A stretch of DNA of 43,525 nucleotides. Origin: Branchiostoma floridae. Taxonomy: Eukaryota > Chordata > Leptocardii > Amphioxiformes > Branchiostomatidae. A program made the position numbers and the translations under genes. The number at the start of each line of letters is the position of its first letter. Within the stretch, counting starts at the first letter, position 1. Below are positions 12,301-24,300 of this stretch, piece by piece. Location of the stretch: the NCBI RefSeq assembly GCF_000003815.2, contig NC_049997.1:17072984-17116508 (forward strand). Direction: 5' to 3'. Below the pieces are notes generated by a model. That model had not been told where the DNA came from, did not search any database, and worked only from the letters and a program-made list of their open reading frames with translations.

Positions 12301-15300
12301 AAAAATGCTGAATCTATTGTTTATTCAGTATTATACAATACTGCATTTTCAGTCCTTTGTCCACTTAGATTTCATTTTCAAGGTGCCTTTTTTTTGGCCA
12401 TTTTTTTTATTCACATGCTTGCATCAGTTTTAGGGCTTACCAAAAGTTTAGACAAGGACGACATTCCTTTACTGGAGTTGGACAGTCAATATGTCAGTTG
12501 TGTAATACACCTCTTATTATTTTCTTTCAGAATGGTGTCACACTATCAGAAGACGATGCATACGCGATGCGTGTCCGAGCTCTGAACCAGGGCCAGACTA
12601 ATGTCGGGTTACGAGTGAAGTGGTCCCCTCGTAGCTACGACCAGGTGGAGGTGGGCGCCACCCTGACAGACACGGCTCACTTACACGTCTTCGAGAAACT
12701 GCGACTGATGGTACCGGAAACCGACGGCAGCCTCCTTTTGATGAGTCCCAAGTCTGTCGGACAAATCAGAACAAACAGGTGAGCTAACTGCAGCTGTAAA
12801 GTGAAAGGAAAAGGGAAGTGAAACTAGTTTACACAAAATGAACTCAATGAACAGTAACTGTTGTGCTATTCTCTCACCGGTCGTGACAGAGAGGACAGAT
12901 GTTATGTACAGTATTTACAGGTTCATTATACTAGGGAAATTCTCCTAGCTCTTTTCAACAAGCACAATGAACAATGGACCATGGCTTAACGTTTTAAGGA
13001 CTGTGAGCCATTCTAGTAGCGTGCATGTCAGGTGAGTGACAACATCTGGGAGGTTGAACTTATGATCAGTCGACCTTTCGGTCTAAAGGCAGGGTTACTA
13101 GCCACTAACCTTGAAATATTTGCAGTGGTTTTATTTTTGCTGCATTTCCTCCATGAATTGCTAGGTGTCACTTTTGTACAGGCTTTTAGCCAGGGCTTTA
13201 TTTTAGGGAGTCCAAATTTCTAGGTGACTTAGAGTCACCACACGGTAAGTGCTACAGGACACAAGTATTGTAGGGGGTCCAGGGGCATGGTACAGAGTTT
13301 TGGAGAACTCTAAGTTAAAATGGTACATTCCAAGGTATCCTGAGGGACAAAATTACTGTCAGAGAGGTGTTGCGCCCCGAACCGTGCCTTGCCACAAACC
13401 GTGCCTAGGCACGGTTTGGGGCAGTCCCCGCGTGCCCCAAACCGTACCTGGGGCAAAAGCACGGTTTGGGACACGTCGGGACTGCCCCGAACTATGCCCA
13501 ATCACGCACAGTTCCGGGCACGCAGGGGACCTTGTCCCATACTGTGCTTTGGGGCGGAGCTTAGTGTTTTAAGGGGAGGAGTCTGTCCAACGTGCTTTTT
13601 TCCCTGCAGCCCCGCCATCTTTGTTTTTCGGGGTGCTGTGATGAGGAAGAATCAACGTAATTCACGCTCGTCTTGGAGCAGTTACGGACTTAGAGTTGAT
13701 GTGGCAAAGACAGACGGATGTCATAGCACTAATTTCTACAACAATGATATGTATTATATACATATATCCAAGGCTGTAGATTTAACCACAAGGCACGGTT
13801 TCGGGCAAAGCAAGGTTCGGGGCACAAACTGTGCCTCAGATAATTGTGCACTGAGGTCTGACACAACGAACTGAATCATTAAGGCTTGGAGACTTGATCA
13901 AGGTGCAGCTGGACGTTGTCATGTTTATATGTGGTATATTTGTGTTATAATGTAATATAAATGGGATGCACTCACATAGACGTGCTAAATTCTGTGTCTT
14001 CGATGCACAGTTTTATGGATGAAAATCATATAGTGGGAATCAAAAAGGACAAGATCAAGCCTTATTTGGAAACAAGGGCGTGAATAATTAGTTATCACTA
14101 CCCCGTCAGTCATAGTGATTGACAGCGCTTCTGGGCACAGACCGGGGCAGTCGGGCAGTGCCACGTTCCACGTGCCTGAATGGGCACGGAATGGGGCAGG
14201 CACGGTTCGGGGCGCAACAGCGGGTACAGTTGAAGACTGTGACCACAAGTCACCTAGTAACATCCCCAGGTCAATCAGAATTTCTTGCTTGTCAGAGGAT
14301 CTGCTCCCCAGTGTAAGGGTGTCTTCAGGGCATGTAGTGTTATTGTTATTGGGTGGGACGACTACTCATTCTTTGCAGCCAGGGGCTGAATTGTGAGGAG
14401 CTTACAATAGGCGGGGCTGAATCGCAATGGTCTGGAGCGAGCTGCCATTCAGCGCCACTCAGGTGACCTCAATACGACTGTCGCAAGTTTCTGGAGCGAG
14501 CTGTCATTCGGCGCCGCTCAGGTGACCTCAATACGACAGTTATTGCCCCAGGTGCGGCCAAGGTACTGTAGATGCGTCCAATCTATTGTTACTTTTAGAA
14601 TAGCGTGTCCAAAGACCACTGGACGCATGTCTGGCTAAAAACCTGCACAAGTTGTGTACGTCTTTAACCTTTGTTTTGTTGTCCAACCACAGAGACGGTG
14701 CCTGTAAGGTGGTGTATGAGCTCATCACCTGTCCAGAGGAAGGGTCAGTCGTGGCCGTAGACTCCCAGGGCAGAGTGACCGCTGGGTCCGCCACCGGTCA
14801 AGCCAACATCAAGGTCACTGCTATGGAGGAGTCCGGACTGAAGCAAACCATCATTGTCCTGGTCAAGGTTAGAATCGGTCATATCTTGTTAGAACTAGTT
14901 GGAACAAGTTATCCTCCAATTATACCAATTATTCACCAGGTTATACATGTATTTGTTACTTTGAATAAAGTGTGTTTGAGTGATCTCTAGTGCTGCACTC
15001 CTCTGGGTTTGGATGCGACTGGAAAAGAGTAACATTGTCCTTATGGAAGGGGTTGTACATAAAGGTGGCAGCTCCGCGTATGATGGAGCTTCGGGCAAAA
15101 CCCTCAATCTTTAAACATTACATGTAAAGAACTAATCACACTTTTTGACAAGAGTAGGGATGACCCAATGTGCTTGGCCAAAACACAAGCCATAGCAAAG
15201 TTGCACTGAATAATAGACTCAGAAAAAAGCATCATGCTTCATCTCAATTGAGGATAACTCCATTTCTTTACTTGAGTATGAGGCACTTGTCACACAAAGT

Positions 15301-18300
15301 GTACTGTAGCCAATGTCTTTTTTTTTTTTGAACCTTTGTTTATTCATGAAAGCTCAAATCGGCCTGTAGGCCGCTTTTCATTGAGGTCATGAGGGTAGAG
15401 GCAAGGGTCAGACAACATATATAAAGCAGAGATGTCGATGAAAGTTCTTGACAATACATAATATTATGATAGGAAAGCAATTCTTAACACTGCAACAGTT
15501 AATTTGTATCTTTCCAAACCTCATTTTTCCTTTTAAATAAAATATTTTGTTTTTAGGTGAAGCCAGTGTCCTACATAACAGTCAACAGTGAAACTGACGT
15601 GGCCAGTGTTGGGAACAAACTGTCCGTCATTCCCGTCGGCATGACGATCACCCTCCGCGTCAGTTTCCATGACAACGTTGGTGAGGAGTTCCACGCAACC
15701 AGCGCTGTGTTGAAGAAAAGACCCAACAGGTAAAGTCAAGTTTGTGTCCAGTGTTCAAAAGCTTGATTTTGGGCCATCTTCTCGTCATTGTTACTTTGCC
15801 AACTGGATTGTATTTAAGTGTCGCTGATGAAAATAGTAGATGGTACCTGAAATTCCTGATTGTTTCCAAAATCATATCCAGTTTCCTGAGTAACTTTTAT
15901 TTCTCGTATGTTATTACAAAAAAGCTTTTTGTCTGCAAATGGTGAGAAAAAGCAACTGACATTTAATGAAAGGAAACTTAAACTGCACATTAACACATAC
16001 AGTCAAACTTATACATGTTCACCTCTATACAAGTACAGTACCAACACCTATCCAATATAACCACTTTTGGTGGTCCCTTCGACAAATTTTCCCATTGACA
16101 GAAGCATTAAGAATCCTGTCTATAGTGACCAACTGTACACATAGACAGATTTTATCAGTCCCCTGAGTGGCCTTTTTGGGCAGTTTTGCCTCTAATTAAT
16201 ACTTAGTCTAGTATACAGGGTTGAACAAGACTTAGTTTTCTAAAATTCACTTGTCCTATCAGGCAAGTACATAAAATCACTTGCCAGAACCATCTTCACA
16301 CGCCCGAAATTTTTCTGTGCATTTTCACTTCCATCAATGGAATTCTTTCATTATTGGCTGTATTTTTTGTGTCGACCAAGCAGCTTGATGCTGTGACTGT
16401 GAAAAGTAACAAGTTTGTCAATGATCTCAATCATGGAAAAATCTTACTGGGCAACCTGGGTAGGACGTGTGTTTGCCCAATCGGCACTTTCACCTGCCCA
16501 GGACTATCGGACTAGTAGACTTGTCCAACCCTGCTATAACACATTTACATTCAATGTACAAATGTATATCCACTCTCGTCACAGGTTTGACTTGACACAG
16601 ATCTCCCGAGGCCCAGAGAACGGCACCTTTGTGTTGAAGGCAGCACACGTGGGTCACACCATACTTAAGGTGTGGGACGAGGGGAACCCCAGGATAGCAG
16701 ACTACGTACCCATCCCTGTAGGCTATGCCATCAGCCCCGCCCTTGCAACTGTATCCAGGGGTGACATCATCTGTCTGTCAACTCAGCTCAAGCTGAAAGA
16801 AGGTTAGATTTTCCTTTTCTGTATTCCATATTGTCGTTTTATCTTTGATAGTAAGAAAAATAATCTTGAACATGTAGTACATGTATTTGAAGACATTACA
16901 GATTACTTGTACCTTGTCCTAGTCTATTAAAAAAAGTGTAAGTGATCTGGAACCAGTTGAGCTAAGTGAAGAGCTAGTCTTCCACTGGTTGTGACAAAGA
17001 CAGATACTATGTACAGTATTTACAGGTTCATTTCTCCCATCCAGGTATTTTTGACAAGTACTTGTAATGTACAAGGAACAGTCACTGTGGAGCACGGCGT
17101 AATGTCCTGTCCTAAGGGCTGTTACTCTTTCCAATAGTGTGGATTTCGGGTGAGGGGTTTTGAATTCAGGGTCACAGGCCATTGGACAACGCACACTACA
17201 AAATTGGAGCAAGTCACAGTGTGGTTAATATGGTAATGATCACATATGCATGATTATATATATTATATGTTTAACTTGTTTTATTCTTTAGGGTCCCTGG
17301 CCAAGTGGGAGACATCAGACCAGAGAGTGGTACAGGTAGTGGGTACCACAGGACTGGCCCTGGCCACCAACCCTGGTACTACCACCATCAACTACAGACT
17401 GTCTACAACACAGGCTACACACACAGAGGTAGGGCTAATACATGGTCATGGGTGTACTGTACTGTATATCTTGAAATGTTTGCAGCAGTTTTATTTTCAA
17501 TTTTATGTGGTGATGACCTGTGGTTATCTTAGAAAGAGCTAATTGTTTAGGGGCAAGAATTTTACAAGTATTGTAACATGATGTAATTGAGAACAGACAG
17601 TAGCTGTTTCGTAGGATCTACGAACTTGCATATTGATGAACTATTATCATGTAGATTTACGCTTCGCTCACTCGTCAATTTTATTCTCTGGTTAAAGAAC
17701 CAATCATTATGACACCTTATACACTGAAGAACAGCCGATTCATCAACCCTTAATGATCATTGAACTCATTTGTTACATGGCAACCAACTCTTTGTTCCCA
17801 TGGCAACGGTTGTCTAGGTGACAGTTGTGCCTGTGGATGAGGTGCAGATCCTGACCAATGGGGTGAAGTTTGTGACCAACGTACCACAGCAGGAGCCGTA
17901 CCTGGTACCAGTGGTACTGGGGACTGGAGCCACCAATGTACAAGGTACGTGGGTCCTGGTTGGATAGCAATGGGGTGAAGTTTGTGTTTTTGGTGACACC
18001 TCAGGGGCTGGGCCATCACACCCACTCCATTTTAAGGATAACATTTGCATTCCCATACATTTTCCTCCATTTCCAAATAAATAAAACAAATTTTAGGTTG
18101 GACGCATGAAGGGACAGTATAGATTTGTTTGTGCCCGCGGGTGGAAAAAAGAATATGCTAATTATGTAATACAATCTACCTTCCAGTGTGCACGTAGACA
18201 AGCAGAACCACGCGGTACAATCGAATGTTAGCGGGCTTTTGATAGAATGTTCGTGCTTATTGTTACTTCTATCATCAAGCGTGTTATTGAGCATTTTCAA

Positions 18301-21300
18301 CGATTCTGATTCACGGTAACGTGCTAACAGGTGTGATGCCGATCTTTTCGTCAGTCACATTGATTAAAATTTATGATATTACCGCCAAACCATATTTTGT
18401 CTGTAACGTTACTGCGTGAGATACTGTGTGAGGCTACTCTAGACATAGTGTCCTTCAGAGGGAAACATAAAATAATTAATGTTTTTAATGTTTATCATTC
18501 CAAGAAGCTGCAAATTGGAATTATATATTGATAGATATAATTATGCATAATTTGTTATGTGCACCCCTAAGCGTATGCTTCAAACTATGAAAGATTAACA
18601 GATCTATATGTTGTACAGAACTTGTCTCACTCATGTATCAGTCTAATAATATGATAATGGCTATATGATAATGGCTTTCCTTCGCTTTGCTCACTCAGTG
18701 GTTTATTCAGTTGTTGTACCTCAGGGCAGGTCATTAACACTGTTGTAAATGGGTTTTTTTTTTCAGGGAACTGTAGCAAGGACCTGCTGGCTTCCATGAC
18801 AGAGCAGCAAGCCTTCTTACAGAAGTCCCTCTTCCACTGTGGCCTGCTGTTCTCATCTGAAGTGACAGAGGTCTCTGCTAGAGAGATGTTCCTGGCTACT
18901 CCAGGGTTTGACCCAGAATCAGGTACTGAAGCAAGAGTTCAAAGACTCCTCAAAATATAGATGAATCTCTCAAGGGTCTTGTTAGATTCTAGTTCATTAA
19001 TTATGCAAATATGGATGTAATTATATGTTTATTGATCACATGTCTCTCTACTATGAACCTGGCTTAATGTATGGCAAATATTGCTGCAAAAACAAATACA
19101 CGCCAAAAACAATAGCTCCCGTCATTAAGTAGTATCTTCCCTTGACCTGGACTGTCATGTCTGATTAAAAACTAGTTCTACCACCTCTGAACTCCACTAC
19201 CTTCAACTCCAGCAAGCCTGACCTTTGCAGCCATCCATCCACTCCCCTTCCTGCCACTTTTCTGATGATGTATTCAAATAACTTTGGACACAAACAAACA
19301 CACAGACGCAAGAATACTAAGACAAGTTGGCATGCTTTAGACTACACTTCAACTTAACAGTGATATTTGAAACTGTTTCAGATTCTGTATAATAATGAAT
19401 ATTATAACGCTAATTTGTTGTTTTGCATCCCTTTTCCCAGGTCAGTACTTCTGTCGCGTGAGCCAGGTTCAACAGAACACCCACCAGGTTCAGGCCATGA
19501 GCACCGTAGAAACATCTCTCCAGCTACAGGTACACCCCTCTGTCTAAAATAGACTCTCCCAGAATCAGATAGAATTGTTTTAGATAGATATATAGCAGAT
19601 GCTATCTGAAATATCTGACCATTTGTATAACTTATCTAGTTGTTTGAGTAGCTTTTGTATTTCATTTTCCTTTGTGCAATGTGACTTTGCTACAGCTCGC
19701 ATTTTTAGCCAAGCAAAGCACACTGGGTAATCTCTACTGCTTTCTATATTTCTATATGTGCAAAGTCATTCAAGAAAGTACTGTAAATGCATTTAAGTTT
19801 GCAGGGATTTACTTTCGTGGTAGCGGGAAAATGGAGTGTTTGTGGTGGTTTGAAATTCATGTTAGCATCATAGACTGTAGTCACATGCTGTAATGGATAA
19901 ATGTTTGCAGTGGTTTTAAATTCGCGGTGGTGGCCACCACAAAAACCGCAAACATGAAACCATCGCGAACCTTTTCTGCATTTACGGTATGTAGTATACA
20001 TCATTTCTTCTTCTGTTGATTGCTATTATTTTGTAACCATTTGATGTGTCATTTTTGAGATAGAAAAATGGAAGCAAAATTTAAAAAAAAAACATTTTTC
20101 TTTCCAGATTTTTGTACAAGCTGCAGATGGCCAGCCAGAAGTTAGCTCGTCAATCGCCAGCCTGAGATTCTATCCTGCCTTCCATCTGGGTAAGGCTGAC
20201 CTGGTGCTGAGTAACAAGCAGACGCGCGGAGAGGTCACCGTGTCTGGAGTGTTGGACGTGCTGAATAACTTACAGGTTTGTCAGCAGTAACAAATAATTT
20301 TTTTATATGCTTATGGTTTATGGTTCTGATAAATGATTAAAAAAGATAACTGTCTGTGTTTGTTTGTGATGGTGTGTGTGTGTGTTGTCTGTATGTGCGC
20401 AGTCATTCTTCATTTGTATCTCTATAGCCGGTATATATAACCACCCTTCGGAATAACACACCAGTTTCGCAGGCACGTGACGCGGCAGTAGCTAGTTGTG
20501 TAACGCTATACAACCTGTCACAACTAACTCTTGCACAATGTTGTTAAAAGCTACTGTATTTGGTGGCAACAATTTTTGGTAATGTTGAAAACTTTCAAAT
20601 TGATACTTAAAGGCATGACTATTTTGTATCTATAGCCAGTGTAACCACCTACATGTATCTTGGTGGATTATATATGGTGTGTAGGTACATATACATGTAC
20701 AAATGTAGGTTTTGAGAATTCAAAAGTAATGGTCATGGTCAATTTGAAGCCTTCTACCAGCTTTTTTTCAGTGCTGCAGCATAACTTTTCGAGTTTCCTT
20801 GTAATTTTTATATTTCAATAATTTATACTGAATCTTTGCCCTTCCAGGTTATCCCCAGTGACAGTTCAATACTCCAGATAGGCAGCCCCCGTGTGGCTGA
20901 CTCCACCTACACCAGCGTGGTATATCCAATCAGCTTGCAGGACACCCAGTCACCATGGAAACGAGACATGACTGACATCTACCTGACCCTGACCTGCAGC
21001 CTGACAGGACAGGTGGTGAAAGTGCCAGTGAACCTGATTGCTGAGACAGTGGAACAAGTTCCAACAGTAACTTGTAGGTCTCCATTTTGTATTCTTATAA
21101 TAAAGCTTGTAGACAATGCCTGTTATTGATATAAGGAATATTTTAGCATATAAAGATTGCAGACAATAGAAAAGTTTCGAATGGGAAGAATATTTTTTTC
21201 ATATCATAGAGCTTAAAGAAAATATTCAAAAGTTTTGGATATGAAGATTTTAAAAATCTTCCTCAACAAGTATGATTCCTACACCAATGAAAAATAACTC

Positions 21301-24300
21301 AATCTATCAGTGCTTTGAAAATCATGTATTATAATAGAAGCAAGTTAGCTTGAATGTTTATCTGTGTTCAAATTGGTAGAAGTCATTCTGAATAAAATTT
21401 ACAACACACACAAATTGGACCTACACAAATTATGCAGATAGAAGATTTCCATTTTTGTGTGTTGGCACTTCAGGTCAACTTTTATTTCAAATATATAAGT
21501 AAGTAGTTAAAGAATGTAGATTGTGACATCTATTTTTGTGTGAAGGAAGCTACTTTGATTCAGTAGACATGACGTGTGACTGAGTGCTGATTTTTCCTCT
21601 CCCCAGACAACCCTCGTGAAGGCGTGCCAACGTGGGGAGTCCTGATCCGAGCCATCCTGGAGAACTATGAGTTCTGGATCCTCCTGGTCCTGACAGCCAT
21701 CGCTATCTGTGCTGCTACCTTCATCAGTATGTATTAACACCTCAAGTTTCATTAACTAATATTGTTTTTGGAAGGTTTTATCATAGGTTACATTGCAGTG
21801 ACTTTTACAGATCTCTTAAAGTTTGTATTTTTCTTCTTTGCATGCAGAGAAAAGTAGATTACTTAACATGGTTAAAGAAGGTGGCAGATCAAGTCATTGC
21901 CATGACCCTGTCCATTTTTACTGGTACTTTCTCGGTCATTTCTCCAATGATCTCACACTACTTGTCCCTCCTCTGAGAGCCTTTCAGTGCAACACAGACT
22001 AAGGTTTTCTTCAAACACACATCGACGGTTTCTTGAAGTGGTCTGATGACCTTGCTATGAACAATCTCGTTGAAAAAATGACAACATAGACCAGGCTGGA
22101 AACATTGGAAACATTATACATGTATATGCACGTACTGCATACACATTGTCATGGTATTGTGTCAATTTCTTTGTCACCCATAATTTCTATAACATTAATA
22201 TGGCAAAACATTCCATTGTTATGTCAGTATTATTGTTATAGAGCAGGACAATAGTTGTACTTTTTTGACAAAATTACAGTTTTAGACAAGGTTTATGCAT
22301 GTATTCTGCAAAGTGGGAGTCTAGTTTATAATTATACCTCATTGACTCGACCTTGTTCAGGGAGAGTACAATATGCAGTATTCCTGGGAATCGCTAGATG
22401 GTGCACAACATACAAAGAAAAGAAAAGCAAAGCATGATGGGACCTCACGTGATGACGCCCCTTCCCAATCATCATTTCCTTTTGTGCTTCGCGCAAGGTG
22501 CACGCATCGAGTTTGCTCCGGTATGATCCGGTAGTGACTCAGTTTTTCGTTGTTGGAAAATTATCAAGTGGTGGAGCTACGAGAAGAACCACTTTCGGCG
22601 CACCATGCCGCCGATAGGGTAAGCCCCTATCGGTCGGCTACTATCGTCGCAGCAGGCCGTAAGACCGGGAAGGGTGAAAAGCCCCTATCGGCGGGCTACT
22701 ATCGGTACTGGCGGTCGAGCTTAGCGCTCAAGGCTTGCCAGGCGCTGGGAAGGACCAAAAGGCCCTTTCGGCGCAACATGCACGGGAAGAATTCGGGCCA
22801 AGCATGCCGTAGAACCTGGAGGTTATCGGCGAGGCTACGTATACAGACGGCCGTCATACCTTGTGCCTTACACGGAGCTGGCATTATCGGCGCACCAGGC
22901 CGAAAAACCTGGAGGATAGCGCAGCCACAGACGGCCGCTATGGCCATGGTGCCCGAGGTTGAGGCACTGGCCCTTTCGGAGAATTGAGGTAATACCCCAC
23001 GTTCTTTGCGCCAGGTGACGCTAAAGATTCGAGAACGGTGGAACACTGTTCTCGTGGCCCCATCCATATTCAGAAGGAGCGGCAGCCGCCGTGCCACGTG
23101 GGCCGGTCGGGGTAATCGACATCTCAATGGAACTGTAAGTAGATTACGGGCTCCGGTCGCTCCGTTATGGTTGCTCGGATAAGCTTCCATGTTGAACAGC
23201 AGTTTAACCCATAATTTAAAGTCGTTTTATGAGCGGTTGACTTAGGAAAGACGTCAATCGGCACAGAAAGGGGCCTCCCCTTCTTCTTCTGCTGACTATG
23301 ATACGTCGCAGTTGTCTGACAAGAGAAGCTCCAGGTGAATAAAATATTGGGAGCTTATGTTAAAGCTTGTCCCTGAGGGAAGCTTTTTTATGGCAATAAA
23401 GTTATCAATTACTTAGCCATACTAGAAATGTGTGTCCGTAATTAGCATTATCATGAAGAATGCTCCACAAAGACAATTGACGAAATTGAATTCGTCTGGG
23501 ACGTTGTGTGACTGGTCACGCACGTAGTTAAATACACATGTATGTTCAACGTCTGGCTCTTTGTTGTTACTTAGACAACAAGATTTAACATGTTCATGTT
23601 GACGAGTCTAACATGTTTTTGGTAGTCTTGATAGAATATTGTTCTATACGAGGAACACGTGTCCTTTCTAATAAACCATTGTTATGCAAACAATGCAAAC
23701 ATTGCGAATGTTGTCGGCAAATGGTCGGCGGTATTCCTCCGAACTCCGCTCACTCAGGATTGACCGTCCCGGGCGTGGTTGCGGAGCATTCTTATGATTC
23801 TACTTCTTCCTGGTAAGTATGTTCCAGAAGATGGGAAGAAGGAGCTCTGTGTGCTTCACGGAACTTCAGGTAACATTGTTGTGTTTACCTACTTACTACG
23901 GTTAAAACGATTGTTTACCTTTTTGCTGTTCGGCGCGGCCTTATCACAAGAGCCGACAATGGAGTTTTGTTGTGTTCATTATAGTGCAAACAGACAATAT
24001 AGTCTGAACATGGCAGACACTTGTCAGTTATACACTGTTTAGCCTTGCGTCCACATCGCTCGGCTTGGAAGTATCCTCATCATTCTTAGCATGTTGGTGT
24101 TTGACACCGGAACGTTGTCTTCTTCCTGTTGTTTTAGGATGAAGAAAATATTAACCACGTTCTTTAACTGGTTGATTAACTATTATATGCCGACCATCTG
24201 AGCATTGTATAGAGGGTCTGCATGCCTTTTTCCGTTAAGCGTTACTAGCCATTTTAATTCACCGTTAATCGTTACCGACCCGCTCTAATTCAACGTTAAT

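Noticed and set aside
13389-13874. 161-codon + ORF inside the CGAACCGTGCC element
   Set aside because: It reads through the tandem GCACGGTTTGGGG words; low-complexity translation without domain features.
22699-23190. 163-codon minus-strand ORF inside element A
   Set aside because: No transposase or other family motif; it is antisense to the GC-rich repeat block, where long frames arise from base composition.
23246-23869. Exon-like pieces with good splice sites (23246-23334; one ending at 23812 with GTAAGT; 23828-23869) inside element A
   Set aside because: The join from 23812 to 23828 makes a TGA stop in the only open phase, and the others cannot be chained. Isolated splice-like sites are expected by chance in several kb.
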